Positions 15,408-24,622 are shown, counted from the first letter of the stretch. The stretch is 32,169 bases of DNA from an uncultured Clostridia bacterium (GCA_947624015.1 CANQIA010000021.1:1-32169); one strand, 5' to 3'. The notes: generated from the letters alone by a model not told the origin. Made by a program: numbers and translations.

Positions 15408-16454
15408 GTGGAAACTATTATATTAAAGGCAGATAAAAACAATATAAAAACCGTTACGGATAAGGCCGCCGAGATAATAAAGCAAGGTGGTCTTGTGGCG
15501 TTTCCAACCGAAACGGTATACGGTCTTGGGGGCAACGGTCTTGACCCAAAGGCTGCCAAGAAGATATATGAGGCAAAGGGGCGTCCTTCCGACAATCCCC
15601 TTATACTTCATATATCAAGCCCTGAGCAGCTTACGCCTCTTGTAAAGGAGATACCTCAAAGCAGTAAAAAGCTTATGGAGCATTTCTGGCCGGGTCCCCT
15701 TACGCTTATATTCAAAAAATCGGATAGGGTACCCCTTGAAACTACCGGCGGACTGGATACCGTAGCTGTACGTTTTCCGGAAAATTACATAGCAAGGGAA
15801 TTTATATCTGCCTGCGGCGTACCCATAGCTGCGCCCAGCGCCAATTCCTCGGGACGTCCCAGCCCTACAAGAGCCTCTCATGTGGAATTTGACCTTAAGG
15901 GCAAAATAGATATGATAATAGACGGGGGACACTGTGAATTCGGACTGGAATCCACTATTGTGGATCTGTCCTCGGATAAGCCCTGTCTTTTAAGACCCGG
16001 CAGCATTACAGTGGAAATGCTCAAAGATGTACTGGGGGATATTGATATTGACAAAGCCGTTCTCACAAAGCTTGAAAACGGCGAAAGACCAAAGGCTCCC
16101 GGAATGAAATACACTCATTACTCCCCCTCTGCCAATGTAATAATAGTAAGGGGCAGTGATGAAAATGTCATAGCTAAAATAAACAGTATGATCGCCCATA
16201 TGGATAAGGGACTTAAAACAGGCGTTATCGCCTCCAAGGAGACCAAGGACAGGTACAGGGCAGACGAAGTGCTTGTAACAGGCAGCAGGCAAGACCCTGC
16301 TGAGATAGCGTCAAATCTTTTTAAAATGCTCAGAAAATGCGATTATCATAATATTGACATAGTATTTGCGGAAGGTCTGCCTGAAAATGAACTGGGACTT
16401 GCTATTATGAACAGGCTCAAAAAGGCGGCAGGCTATGAAATTTACGACGTATAG
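15408..16454 (+). CDS. sua5: L-threonylcarbamoyladenylate synthase (Sua5/YwlC type)
   Basis: It makes threonylcarbamoyl-AMP from threonine, bicarbonate and ATP for the t6A37 modification of ANN-decoding tRNAs. At 348 residues it is the long Sua5 form. The YrdC-like catalytic domain (about 1-205) has GGLVAFPTETVYGLG, KGRPSDNPLILH, VPIAAPSANSSGRPSPT and a LRPGS motif. A linker with APGMKYTHYSP leads to the C-terminal Sua5 domain (about 240-348). The start is a GTG with only a weak GGTG upstream; no better in-frame start is visible. It is followed by rpiB and upp, the same grouping found near the atp genes in many Firmicutes. Confidence 0.95.
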   Translation: METIILKADKNNIKTVTDKAAEIIKQGGLVAFPTETVYGLGGNGLDPKAAKKIYEAKGRPSDNPLILHISSPEQLTPLVKEIPQSSKKLMEHFWPGPLTLIFKKSDRVPLETTGGLDTVAVRFPENYIAREFISACGVPIAAPSANSSGRPSPTRASHVEFDLKGKIDMIIDGGHCEFGLESTIVDLSSDKPCLLRPGSITVEMLKDVLGDIDIDKAVLTKLENGERPKAPGMKYTHYSPSANVIIVRGSDENVIAKINSMIAHMDKGLKTGVIASKETKDRYRADEVLVTGSRQDPAEIASNLFKMLRKCDYHNIDIVFAEGLPENELGLAIMNRLKKAAGYEIYDV

Positions 16455-16469
16455 AAAGGATGTGTTTGT

Positions 16470-16898
16470 ATGATAGGATTAGGATGTGACCACGGCGGCT
16501 ATGAGCTTAAAAACTTGATAAAGGCATATCTTTCAGACCACGGTATAGAGTGCAGGGATTACGGCACATATTCAAGCGAAAGCTGTGACTATCCCATATT
16601 TGCCAAGGCTGTTGCAAACGCTGTATCAAGCGGCGAGTGTGACAGGGGAATACTCATATGCGGCACAGGTATAGGAATGTGCATTACAGCCAACAAGGTA
16701 AAGGGAATAAGAGCGGCGCTCTGCCATGACGTATTTTCCGCCAAGGCTACCAGAGAACACAATGACTCCAATATACTTTGTATGGGCGCAAGGGTAATAG
16801 GACCGGGTCCCGCTCTGGAAATAGTAAGAGCCTTTTTGGAAACAGATTTTTCAAATGATATCAGACACATTCGCAGGATAAGGATGATAGAAGAATAG
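16470..16898 (+). CDS. rpiB: Ribose-5-phosphate isomerase B
   Basis: It interconverts ribulose 5-phosphate and ribose 5-phosphate in the pentose phosphate pathway. The 142-residue length is normal for RpiB. It starts with the substrate loop [10 protein letters not shown], carries the active-site cysteine in [13 protein letters not shown], and the following CHD and EHNDSN motifs. The ribosome binding site is AAAGGA. It lies 15 bp after sua5 and 11 bp before upp, giving an operon in which ribose phosphate supply and pyrimidine salvage are encoded together. LacA/LacB galactose-6-phosphate isomerases are related, but the single gene and the context favour RpiB. Confidence 0.95.
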   Translation: MIGLGCDHGGYELKNLIKAYLSDHGIECRDYGTYSSESCDYPIFAKAVANAVSSGECDRGILICGTGIGMCITANKVKGIRAALCHDVFSAKATREHNDSNILCMGARVIGPGPALEIVRAFLETDFSNDIRHIRRIRMIEE

Positions 16899-16909
16899 GA
16901 GGTATTTTT

Positions 16910-17533
16910 ATGAGTAATTTATATATAGCTGAACATCCTCTGATACAGAGCAAGCTGGCAAGGCTTAGAAATGCCGATACCAACAACAAGGAATTCAGAG
17001 AGCTTGTAAGCGAGATATCAGCCCTTCTCTGTTATGAGGCTACAAAGGATATGGCAGTAAAGGATATAAATGTGACTACGCCTTTAGGGGAAGCCAAGTG
17101 CAAAACTCTCGATCTGGATATAGGTATCGTGCCTATATTAAGAGGCGGACTGGGTATGGTAGACGGTATCGTTAGTCTTGTACCCAATGCCAAAATAGGT
17201 CACATAGGTCTTTACAGAGATCCCAACACCTTTCAGCCCATAGAATACTACTGCAAGCTTCCGGATGTGGAGCATCTTGAAGTATTTGTTCTGGAGCCTA
17301 TGATGGCAACAGGCGGTACGGCAAGCGCCGCCATACAGTTCCTAAAGGAAAGGAAGGCAAAGAATATAAAATATATATGCCTTATTTGTACGCCTGACGG
17401 AGTATCAAAGCTCCAGAAGGATCATCCCGATGTAGATGTATACACGGCAGCTCTTGACAGAGCCATAAACGAAAACGGATATATTGTACCCGGCTTAGGC
17501 GATGCAGGCAACAGAATGTTCGGCACCAAATAG
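16910..17533 (+). CDS. upp: Uracil phosphoribosyltransferase
   Basis: A salvage enzyme that converts uracil and PRPP to UMP. The 207-residue length is typical. It has [15 protein letters not shown], the PRPP-binding [15 protein letters not shown] (the common form has Asp where this has Glu), and the uracil-binding C-terminus [22 protein letters not shown] lies about 8 nt before the ATG. It is followed 20 bp later by tagO. No PyrR-type attenuator is visible upstream, as expected inside an operon. Confidence 0.97.
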   Translation: MSNLYIAEHPLIQSKLARLRNADTNNKEFRELVSEISALLCYEATKDMAVKDINVTTPLGEAKCKTLDLDIGIVPILRGGLGMVDGIVSLVPNAKIGHIGLYRDPNTFQPIEYYCKLPDVEHLEVFVLEPMMATGGTASAAIQFLKERKAKNIKYICLICTPDGVSKLQKDHPDVDVYTAALDRAINENGYIVPGLGDAGNRMFGTK

Positions 17534-17553
17534 GTCTTCAGGGAGGAATTTAT

Positions 17554-18579
17554 ATGTCACAGACCTGGCTTTTATGTCTGACAGCCTTTGCTGTTTCATT
17601 TGCTATATCCCTGCTTACCACACCTATGGCAAAGGATCTTGCATACCGTTTCAAGGCAGTGGATTTTCCCCGTTCCAGAGGTATGAATAACGAACCTGTT
17701 CCTCGTATGGGCGGACTTGCCATTGTACTGGGTTTTACAGGCGCCTTGGTGCTTATGTCCTTTTTTATGCGGGATTTTATTACGGTACAGTTTCTCGGCT
17801 TTACCATAGGAGCCGTAATAATAGTTGTGGTGGGTATGCTTGACGATATATATGAGCTGAGCGCCAAGTTCAAGCTGGCGATACAGATAATCGTTGCCGC
17901 AATAGTCGTGGCTACCGGCACCAAGCTGGACTTTATAATGTGGCCCTTCTGGCAATATCTTAAGCCTTTCTCCGCAGTTATTACGGTCATATGGATAGTC
18001 GGACTGATAAATGCGGTAAATCTTATAGACGGTCTTGACGGTCTGGCAAGCGGCGTTACGACAATAGCGGCAGTATGCCTTACAATACTTTGCGTACTAA
18101 AGGGCAACAATATACTGGCAGTAGTTATCAGCGCTTCACTTGCAGGAGCGTCTTTGGGCTTCCTGCCCAGGAACTTTGCTCCCGCCGAGGTATATATGGG
18201 AGACACAGGCTCTACATTTTTAGGCTATGTGCTTGCGGTTTGCTCATGCATAGGAGTGTTCAAGGGCTATGCCATACTCTCGCTGCTGCTTTCCACATTG
18301 GCTATGGCTCTTCCCATGATAGATACTGCCTTTGCCATGATAAGGCGTGCGGTACATCATCAGCCTATAATGAGTCCCGACAGAGGACATCTCCACCACA
18401 GACTTGTGGATTCGGGACTTACAAGTCAGCAAGCAGTCATAGTGCTGTATGCCCTTAGCTCTGTAAGCTGTCTTATAGCCGTAGCTATCGCCTTTGACGA
18501 CTACAGGTTCACGCTGTCACTTATGCTTGCGCTCTTTGTGGTCATCATGATGATAATGGTTTACAGCAAGAGAACATAA
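17554..18579 (+). CDS. tagO: Undecaprenyl-phosphate GlcNAc-1-phosphate transferase (TagO/WecA type)
   Basis: It starts teichoic acid or other polymer synthesis by moving GlcNAc-1-phosphate to undecaprenyl phosphate in the membrane. The 341-residue protein has about ten membrane segments and the MraY/WecA superfamily motifs: PVPRMGG near the N-terminus, GMLDDIYEL, NAVNLIDGLDGLA, the catalytic-type EVYMGDTGSTFLG, and a cytoplasmic His-rich loop PDRGHLHHRL. MraY is excluded by the GlcNAc-type His loop. The position after sua5-rpiB-upp matches other Clostridia and Bacilli, where the atp operon often follows; here a terminator and a repeat follow instead. The ribosome binding site is AGGGAGG. Confidence 0.93.
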   Translation: MSQTWLLCLTAFAVSFAISLLTTPMAKDLAYRFKAVDFPRSRGMNNEPVPRMGGLAIVLGFTGALVLMSFFMRDFITVQFLGFTIGAVIIVVVGMLDDIYELSAKFKLAIQIIVAAIVVATGTKLDFIMWPFWQYLKPFSAVITVIWIVGLINAVNLIDGLDGLASGVTTIAAVCLTILCVLKGNNILAVVISASLAGASLGFLPRNFAPAEVYMGDTGSTFLGYVLAVCSCIGVFKGYAILSLLLSTLAMALPMIDTAFAMIRRAVHHQPIMSPDRGHLHHRLVDSGLTSQQAVIVLYALSSVSCLIAVAIAFDDYRFTLSLMLALFVVIMMIMVYSKRT

Positions 18580-18607
18580 AATAAGCATTTGTAATATGGA
18601 TCAAATA

Positions 18608-18647
18608 AAAAATAAAGCGTGCTGAATATTCGGTACGCTTTATTTTT
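18608..18647. terminator. Terminator after tagO
   Basis: Thirteen-bp arms at 18608-18620 and 18635-18647, with a T5 tail on the plus strand and T-rich sequence on the minus strand as well. It could act for both tagO and minus-strand transcription from the RND gene. Confidence 0.85.
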
Positions 18648-18660
18648 ATGGGAAAATTAT

Positions 18661-19022
18661 TGTTTGGGGAAATATCGACCCTTCAGTCAGGCACGTTCAA
18701 AAATCTCTTAGTCCAAAATTTTTGACGTGCCTGCCAGCTCCTTTGCAGCGGAAGAAATTATCCGCCGACACGCAGTGTCGCTTTTGCGCAGCAAAAGTGC
18801 TGAACCTTATCGTAAGGGGAGCCTTTCGTATATATACCGCTCATTTGCTAAGTTAGTTGAAAATGTTGTTTTATAACATTATAAGGAATTTTGGTAAAAC
18901 AAAAAGCTGGACTTCCCTTTCCTAGTAGGTTCAGCACTTTGCCTGCGGTAAAGCCAGCCCCTCCCCACCTCTGACCTCCCCTGCAAAGGGGAGGGGGACC
19001 GCCGTTAGGCGGTGGAAGGGTC
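18661..19022. repeat. Family B intergenic repeat, copy 1
   Basis: Non-coding mosaic of hairpins: a long stem at 18689-18732 (AGGCACGT / ACGTGCCT), GACAC-GCA-GTGTC near 18775, CTTTTGC-GCA-GCAAAAG near 18790, a 13-bp inverted pair 18794-18806 with 18928-18940, CCCCT/AGGGG near 18980 and CCGCC/GGCGG near 19003. The outer parts recur inverted at 31775-32070: 18672-18741 matches 31988-32057 at 69 of 70 positions, and 18988-19022 matches 31812-31846 at 35 of 35. The middle differs between the copies. It fills the gap between tagO's terminator and the end of the RND gene, and nothing else is seen in this stretch. Confidence 0.85.
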
Positions 19023-19056
19023 TCATTCTTTTTATCCTTATACAATAAACATGACC

Positions 19057-22000
19057 TTATCTATCTTTATACGCCAGAGAGTACACCAAAGGCACAAGCA
19101 CAAGATTTACCACCATAGACGCAAGAAGACCCACAAGCATAAGCACAGCCATAGGTACAAAAAGCTCGTCGCCGAAAAGGGCAAGAGGCATAAGTCCCAA
19201 TACCGTAGTCATTGTACTCATCATAATGGGACGCAGTCTCTGACCGCCTGCGGCTCTGCATGCCTCCTCCACCGAAAGTCCTCTTTCGGTTTCATTTGTT
19301 ATACAGTCAATAAGCACAATGGCATTTGCCAATACGCAGCCCAAAAGACTGACAGCGCCTATGAGGGCAAATAGGCTCAGGGGCTGACCCGTAAGCATAA
19401 GAGCCACAAAGCCTGCCGATACGCCAAAGGGTACGGATATGAATATTATGCCTACCTTCTTGAATGAACCGAACTGTATAAGGAGTATTATAAGTATTAC
19501 AATTGTCGCTACAAGAGCGGCAACGCCTATATTTGCAAGAACCTCCTCGAAGAATATCTTTTTCTTACCGGATTTTTCTATTGTAACGCTTTCGGGGAAC
19601 TGATCCTTCATTTCCTCTATTCTCTTTTCAAGCTCTGTCTGTATATCCAGATCGCTTACGCCAAAGCCGTTGTAACAGCCTACTATACGTCCTCTTCTGC
19701 CGTCAATTCTGGAAATAGAGGTTATTTCGGGCTTAAGCGAAACGTCTGCAAACTGAGATACGCTGTATTTCTCCCCCTGTATTGAGGACTTTACCTTAAG
19801 CTCCTTTATCTTCTCTCTGGAATCCACATTTGTATCCAGAACAATGTCGTATTCCTTGCTGCCGTTCCTGTAGGCGGATACAGTTCTGCCCATAAGAGCT
19901 ATATTCAGCTCGTTCTGAGCCTCTGCCTCCGTAAGACCAAGGGTATTCAGCTTCATATTGTCCATATTTATAAAATAGCTGTAAGTGGCAAGCTCATTTC
20001 TGTTTCTTACGCCCTTTGTACCCTTGATATTGCTTAAAATATCGTTTATCATTTCCGCAGCCGTGTTCAGATCCTCTGTGCTGTCGGAATAAATTTTCAT
20101 TTCCACGGGCTTGGAATTAAGAGTCATAATGCCAAGTTCGTCTACAAGTATTGAAGCTCCCCCTACCCTTTGGTTAAGCTCTGTCTGGAGGAAATCCACC
20201 ATATCCTCCGTTTTCTTGAAACGGTGGCTCTTTGAAAAGTCCGCTCTCACAAGTATATCGCCTACATTATCTCCGCCTGCCTTTGGCAGTATTGAATAAT
20301 CATAGCGTGGTATTGGAACACCGACGCCGCTGAGATAATATTTCGTTTCGGGCTGCTCGTCAAGTATATCCTCAATATTGTTTACTATTTCCCGTGTTCT
20401 GTCAAGGCTGTCTTCACTGTCCCCCTGTATATCTATGGTTATTATATCCTTGCCAGCCATAGGTATTATCTGAAGATCCAGCACAAATACGGAAGAAGCA
20501 AATAAAAGCACCGCTATTACCGCACATATTATGGTAGCCCTCTTATGTTTAAATGCGTGTTCAAAAAGTGAGTTATACACCCTTACGGAAAAAGGCTCCT
20601 TGCCTCTCTTGTTCTCCTTTGTTCTTTCAAGGAAAAAGTAGCTCATAACGGGAGTTACGCATATGGATACAAGATATGAGGCTACAAGGCAGCATATTAT
20701 TACCACAGGGAAGGTAATAGCAAGCTGATGATAGGCTCCCGGCAATGTCAGTATAGAGCTGAACGCAAGTACAGCCATGAGCATAGATATGAATACAGGC
20801 AGCGCTACGGAGGCAGTACCCTCTGCAACCGCTGTCCTTTTGTCCATTCCCGCATCTATGTTTTTCTGTATGGCGTCGCTTACTACCACGGCGTTATCCA
20901 CAAGCATACCCAGTACCACTATAAGGGAGGCAAGAGAAACGAACTGTATCTCAAAGCCCATTACATATGTACACACAAAGCTTGCAAATATGGCAAGAGG
21001 TATGGCAAAGGATACCACAAGGGCATTCCTGAAATTCATACCTATCATTATTACTATTATTACAAGCACAATGGATTCTATAAGGTTCACAACAAAGCTG
21101 TTTATGGAATCCTGTACATCGTCGGGCTGTAGGAACACCTTATTTACGCTTATTCCCTCGGGAAGCGTTTGATTGTATTCATCTATTGTCCTGTTTATCT
21201 CATCCCCAAGGCTTACTACATTAAGTCCCTCCTGGAAATATACCGCAAGCACCGTTGAACGGTTGTCGTTATATATGTAATAGCCCTGATCTTCGGGTAC
21301 TTCCATTTTAACATCGGCTATGTCGGAAAGCCTTGTTATAACATAGTCCTCGTTTGAAGCCACAACAATATTCTTTATTTCATCAAGGCTCTCGAAGCGT
21401 CCTGATGTATTTACGTTTATCTCATTTCCCTCTGCCTTTACAGAGCCTGCAGGCAGTGTGGAGTTATGATACTCTATAAGCTGCGCAAGCTCCGCAAGAG
21501 ATACGTCTGTATCATTGAGCCTTTCTATATCTACGGTTATCTTTACTTGAGAAGGCACATCGCCGTATATATCCACCTTTCTTATGCCGTCTATAAGCCT
21601 GAGTTTGTCGCTTATTTCCTTGCTCCTTTGTGAAAGCTCGTCTGTGGATATATTATCTCCCGTAACGGCAAGTATAAGTCCTGCCGTATCCATTACGTCG
21701 TCATCTACGGTTATAGAGGAAACTCCCGAAGGAAGGTCGGCTCTCAATGTATCAAGCTTATCCTTAAGCTCGTCAAACTCCTTGTCTACCTCCTCCTGTG
21801 AAAGATCCATGCTCAAATTTACACTTGTTACGCAGTAGTTGTCTCCTGCCGTGGTATCGCACTTGTCAAAGCCTTCCATTTCCATACATACATGCTCTAC
21901 CTTTTCGGCTACGAGCTGTTCCATATCCTCTGCTGAGGCTCCCGGATATACTACCGTAACGGTCGCCACAGGCAGCACTACCTTGGGAAAGTGCTGCTTA

Positions 22001-22104
22001 GGCATTTTGTAATATGAAAAGGCTCCTGCGCAGAATATCATAAGCATAAGCATTATTACAAGGGATTTTCTCTCCAGAAGCCCGTTAAAAAATTTCTTGC
22101 CCAT
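19057..22104 (-). CDS. RND-family efflux pump (HAE1-like inner membrane transporter)
   Basis: The 1015-residue protein has the full RND plan: TM1 near residues 13-31, a first large periplasmic-type domain, TM2-6 from about residue 335, a second large external domain after TM7 (about 530-550), then TM8-12. Motifs include YPGASAEDMEQLV after TM1 and a TM4 proton-relay segment GMLVDNAVVVSDA, where the AcrB Asp-Asp pair is Asp-Asn. In TM10 the AcrB lysine position appears replaced (VLANAIVLID). Both variants occur in non-AcrB RND subfamilies. It starts 2 bp after the adaptor gene's stop, with GGAGG overlapping the adaptor's end. The pump should export hydrophobic compounds by proton exchange. No outer membrane channel gene is present. 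Confidence 0.93.
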   Translation of the reverse strand: MGKKFFNGLLERKSLVIMLMLMIFCAGAFSYYKMPKQHFPKVVLPVATVTVVYPGASAEDMEQLVAEKVEHVCMEMEGFDKCDTTAGDNYCVTSVNLSMDLSQEEVDKEFDELKDKLDTLRADLPSGVSSITVDDDVMDTAGLILAVTGDNISTDELSQRSKEISDKLRLIDGIRKVDIYGDVPSQVKITVDIERLNDTDVSLAELAQLIEYHNSTLPAGSVKAEGNEINVNTSGRFESLDEIKNIVVASNEDYVITRLSDIADVKMEVPEDQGYYIYNDNRSTVLAVYFQEGLNVVSLGDEINRTIDEYNQTLPEGISVNKVFLQPDDVQDSINSFVVNLIESIVLVIIVIMIGMNFRNALVVSFAIPLAIFASFVCTYVMGFEIQFVSLASLIVVLGMLVDNAVVVSDAIQKNIDAGMDKRTAVAEGTASVALPVFISMLMAVLAFSSILTLPGAYHQLAITFPVVIICCLVASYLVSICVTPVMSYFFLERTKENKRGKEPFSVRVYNSLFEHAFKHKRATIICAVIAVLLFASSVFVLDLQIIPMAGKDIITIDIQGDSEDSLDRTREIVNNIEDILDEQPETKYYLSGVGVPIPRYDYSILPKAGGDNVGDILVRADFSKSHRFKKTEDMVDFLQTELNQRVGGASILVDELGIMTLNSKPVEMKIYSDSTEDLNTAAEMINDILSNIKGTKGVRNRNELATYSYFINMDNMKLNTLGLTEAEAQNELNIALMGRTVSAYRNGSKEYDIVLDTNVDSREKIKELKVKSSIQGEKYSVSQFADVSLKPEITSISRIDGRRGRIVGCYNGFGVSDLDIQTELEKRIEEMKDQFPESVTIEKSGKKKIFFEEVLANIGVAALVATIVILIILLIQFGSFKKVGIIFISVPFGVSAGFVALMLTGQPLSLFALIGAVSLLGCVLANAIVLIDCITNETERGLSVEEACRAAGGQRLRPIMMSTMTTVLGLMPLALFGDELFVPMAVLMLVGLLASMVVNLVLVPLVYSLAYKDR

Positions 22105-22106
22105 AA

Positions 22107-23501
22107 CTACGCCTCCGTTTTTACAAGGTCATTTTCTCTCAGATTTTTAATACCCTCTGTGACTACCAGCGCCGCAGGATCGTCTATCTGAACTTCTACC
22201 TTGTCGCCTGAGAAATCTCCCAGCACTACCTGTTTTTTATGGACTTTTCCTTCGGTATCCACTGTATATACATAGTCCACGCCCTCTGAATTGAACACTG
22301 CGTCAATAGGCACATAGCAGCCTCCTGCCGAACCCGTTACTATTTTAACATCAACGGTCTCGCCTATTGTATAATCTCCGTCAACTTCTATATCTATGGC
22401 ATATGTCCTTGTCTTTTCATCGGGATACTGAGCTATTGTAGAGACAGTACCCTTATTTTCGCCGTTAATAAGCACACTGTTGCCCTGCTTTATATTCTTG
22501 TATTCGCTGTCTGATGCGCCTATTGTTACCACAAGCTCGCTGCTTTTTGCCACAACTACGGGATAGCCTGCCGATACTATCTCTCCTTCCTTAAAGGGAA
22601 GCTCCATAACATAGCCGTCGGCGTCTGCCTTAAGTGTGGAATCATTTATATTCTTGCGCACTATATCGTTTGATGTAGCGGCGCTTTTTACATTGGCTTG
22701 AGCAGCCTCCACATCCTTGGACTTACTTGTTATAAGGTTGTCAAGGCTCTTTTGCGCCTGTGTTTTCTGCGCCTTGGCAGTATCAAGCTCCGCTCTCTTG
22801 GAATCCAGCTCTGCTTTTTTGCTCTCAAGCTCCGCCTTGTTGCCCTCATAGGTCGCCTTTGCGGCGTCAAGCTCTGCTGCCTTTGTCTTGTATGTACTTT
22901 CCGCTGCCTCCAGATCCTTATCGGAAAGACCGCCTGCCGCATTTATTTCTCTTGCGGCGTCAAGCTCTCCTTTAAGAGTATTCAAAGCCGTCTGTCCCGC
23001 ATCTATATTCTCCTGCTCTGCCACAAGACCCTTTTCAAGAGCGGCTATGCCCTTTTCCCCTGCTTCTATGCCCTTTTGGGCTGCAGCTATGCTCTCGTCG
23101 AGAGCAGCTATCTGGCTTTTGGCATTTGCAATATTAGTGTCATAAGTGCTTATTGTTTTTTGAAGTGTGGCATTAGCCTGATCTTTTGTATTCTCGCCTA
23201 TGGAAGCATTATATTCCATTGTAGTGGTATCAAGCTTTGCCAGAACATCGCCTGCCTTGAATTTTTGACCCTTTTCAACACATATCTCAGCTATTTTTCC
23301 CCCTGTGAGAAAGGCATAGTTCTTAGTTTCCTTTGCCTTTACTATTCCTATATAGCTGTAGCCTGTTGATACGCTCTTTTCCGAAACAGCCTGAGTCTTT
23401 ACTATCTTAGCAGCCTGCTCCGGTTCCTCTGTCTTTTTTGCGCCGCAGCCCGTACAAAGCGCCAACAGCACCGACAAGACCAATGCCATCTTTTTTTTCA
23501 T
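22107..23501 (-). CDS. RND efflux adaptor lipoprotein (membrane fusion protein) with very long coiled coil
   Basis: The ATG (MKKKMALV) was chosen because AAAGGAGG lies 7 nt upstream; a longer frame has no ribosome binding site. The 464-residue precursor has a lipoprotein signal with CTGC (lipidated Cys19). The first half of the lipoyl domain contains GGKIAEICVEKGQKFKAGDVLAKLD. A coiled coil of roughly 170-180 residues follows, rich in Ala, Glu, Lys and Gln with near-repeats (KAELESKKAEL, ELDSKRAEL, KGIEAGEKGIAALEKG). The lipoyl fold then closes, ending in a beta-barrel and membrane-proximal domains (PIDAVFNSEGVDYVYTVD, LVVTEGIKNLRENDLV). The coil is longer than in the usual AcrA-type adaptor. 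It should bridge the pump to the outside. Confidence 0.92.
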   Translation of the reverse strand: MKKKMALVLSVLLALCTGCGAKKTEEPEQAAKIVKTQAVSEKSVSTGYSYIGIVKAKETKNYAFLTGGKIAEICVEKGQKFKAGDVLAKLDTTTMEYNASIGENTKDQANATLQKTISTYDTNIANAKSQIAALDESIAAAQKGIEAGEKGIAALEKGLVAEQENIDAGQTALNTLKGELDAAREINAAGGLSDKDLEAAESTYKTKAAELDAAKATYEGNKAELESKKAELDSKRAELDTAKAQKTQAQKSLDNLITSKSKDVEAAQANVKSAATSNDIVRKNINDSTLKADADGYVMELPFKEGEIVSAGYPVVVAKSSELVVTIGASDSEYKNIKQGNSVLINGENKGTVSTIAQYPDEKTRTYAIDIEVDGDYTIGETVDVKIVTGSAGGCYVPIDAVFNSEGVDYVYTVDTEGKVHKKQVVLGDFSGDKVEVQIDDPAALVVTEGIKNLRENDLVKTEA

Positions 23502-23565
23502 TATATATCCTCCTTTTGCCATATATATATTTTCACACTATTCTATGCTATATAAATAAATATAA

Positions 23566-23594
23566 ATAATGTTATTTTTATTTTCAATGGTCAA
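23566..23594 (-). promoter_or_regulatory. Putative promoter of the efflux operon
   Basis: The minus strand reads TTGACC (complement 23589-23594) and CATTAT (complement 23566-23571) with a 17-bp spacer, about 65 bp before the adaptor start. A 10-bp inverted pair (GCCATATATA 23518-23527 and TATATATGGC 23603-23612) flanks it and could be TetR operator half-sites, but AT-richness makes chance likely. Confidence 0.4.
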
Positions 23595-23657
23595 TAAAAA
23601 ACTATATATGGCTTATTACACATTTTTATATTTATTGTTTCTTATCTGTATATAGTA

Positions 23658-23686
23658 TTGCATATTTTTTTAAATTGTAATAAAAT
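23658..23686 (+). promoter_or_regulatory. Putative promoter of the tetR-type gene
   Basis: TTGCAT (23658-23663) and TAAAAT (23681-23686) with a 17-bp spacer; the AAGGAGG before the ATG starts about 10 bp later, so the leader is very short. Confidence 0.45.
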
Positions 23687-23710
23687 GGTAATATAAGGAG
23701 GCAGTATTTT

Positions 23711-24286
23711 ATGAAAACAGATCTGAGAGTAGTAAAGAGCAAAAGAGCCATAAAGACAGCTTTTCTTGAGCTTATGAAGGAAAAGGGCTATGGCAATATA
23801 ACTATTACGGATATTGCCGAAAGAGCTCTTATAAACCGAAAGACATTCTATATGCACTACGAAACAAAGCAGGCGCTCTACGACGAGATATGCGACGAGG
23901 TCATAGCCTTGCTGGATCCCGAATCCACTATGAAAAGGCTCCACGAGCTTAAGGGACATGAACAGCGAAAGCCTGTTATAAGGCTGCTGTTGGATATAAG
24001 AAGGGAGAAGAATGTATTTTCCGTACTTATAAACGATGAAAACAATATGGCATTTTTATATAAGCTCTATGATAAGATCGCTCCCGTGATACTTATGGAG
24101 ACCCATAGCCACAAAGACGCCGTGCTTACAGACGAAAAACTCCTTATGGAGGTATACTGCACACTTTTTGTACTTATGCTGAAATGGTGGATAAAAAACG
24201 ACGATACGGAACCCGATATGGCAATAGATCTTATACTTGAATTTTTTTCCAAAAAGCCCCTTGAAATGCTGGGTATAAGCTTTTAG
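23711..24286 (+). CDS. TetR/AcrR family transcriptional regulator
   Basis: A 191-residue protein. Residues about 10-60 form the TetR-type helix-turn-helix: SKRAIKTAFLELMKEKGYGNITITDIAERALINRKTFYMHY, a close match to the family consensus. The C-terminal ligand domain is helical and contains VLINDENNMAFLYKLYDKI and LMLKWWIKNDDTEPD, as in the TetR_C_8-like group. It is divergent from the RND operon with about 200 bp between starts, the classic arrangement of a local repressor of a drug efflux pump. It probably represses the pump and itself until a drug binds. The ribosome binding site is AAGGAGG. Confidence 0.93.
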   Translation: MKTDLRVVKSKRAIKTAFLELMKEKGYGNITITDIAERALINRKTFYMHYETKQALYDEICDEVIALLDPESTMKRLHELKGHEQRKPVIRLLLDIRREKNVFSVLINDENNMAFLYKLYDKIAPVILMETHSHKDAVLTDEKLLMEVYCTLFVLMLKWWIKNDDTEPDMAIDLILEFFSKKPLEMLGISF

Positions 24287-24399
24287 TATTTTAAGGATCC
24301 TGTATATCATGATCGGAATTATCAAATCTAAAAACACCGGATATAACTCAATTTTTAAGCACATAAAAACAAATTTAGTTTTGCATTACAAACAAAAAT

Positions 24400-24438
24400 A
24401 AACCCTGAATTCCTTTGTTTGGGCTACATTCAGGGTTT
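24400..24438. terminator. Terminator after the tetR-type gene
   Basis: Eleven-bp arms AAACCCTGAAT (24400-24410) and ATTCAGGGTTT (24428-24438), with T5 on the plus strand and TTTATTTTTG on the minus strand. It may serve both the regulator and the convergent TIR-Nudix gene. Confidence 0.85.
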
Positions 24439-24622
24439 TTGAGTTTATTTACGATTATTTAGATATATCCGTTTCAAACAAATGAAATTAAAGGATGTGT
24501 TCGGAAATATTTATAGAACTATACACAATATACATAGAATAAGCAAATATGTATCGTTTTCCCATGACTTGAAAACCAACTTCTTTAACACATCTTAGAG
24601 CTGTGTAAACACGTAAATAAAT
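24439..24622. other. AT-rich intergenic stretch, nothing recognised
   Basis: Together with 24287-24399, this makes about 335 bp without a confident gene. I see only an 8-bp inverted pair, GATGTGTT (24494-24501) and AACACATC (24587-24594), 85 nt apart, too short to claim as element ends. Confidence 0.5.

Noticed and set aside
18075..18458. Long alternative frames inside tagO, the efflux genes and others
   Set aside because: They are shadows of well-supported genes and lack their own signals.
18661..19022. Repeats considered as CRISPR
   Set aside because: There are no evenly spaced direct repeats and no cas genes; the structure is a series of different palindromes.
24309..24401. 30-codon plus-strand frame between the tetR gene and its terminator, with AAGGA about 11 nt upstream
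   Set aside because: It is too short and unsupported: no recognisable composition or homologue, and poor ribosome binding site spacing. It cannot be fully excluded.
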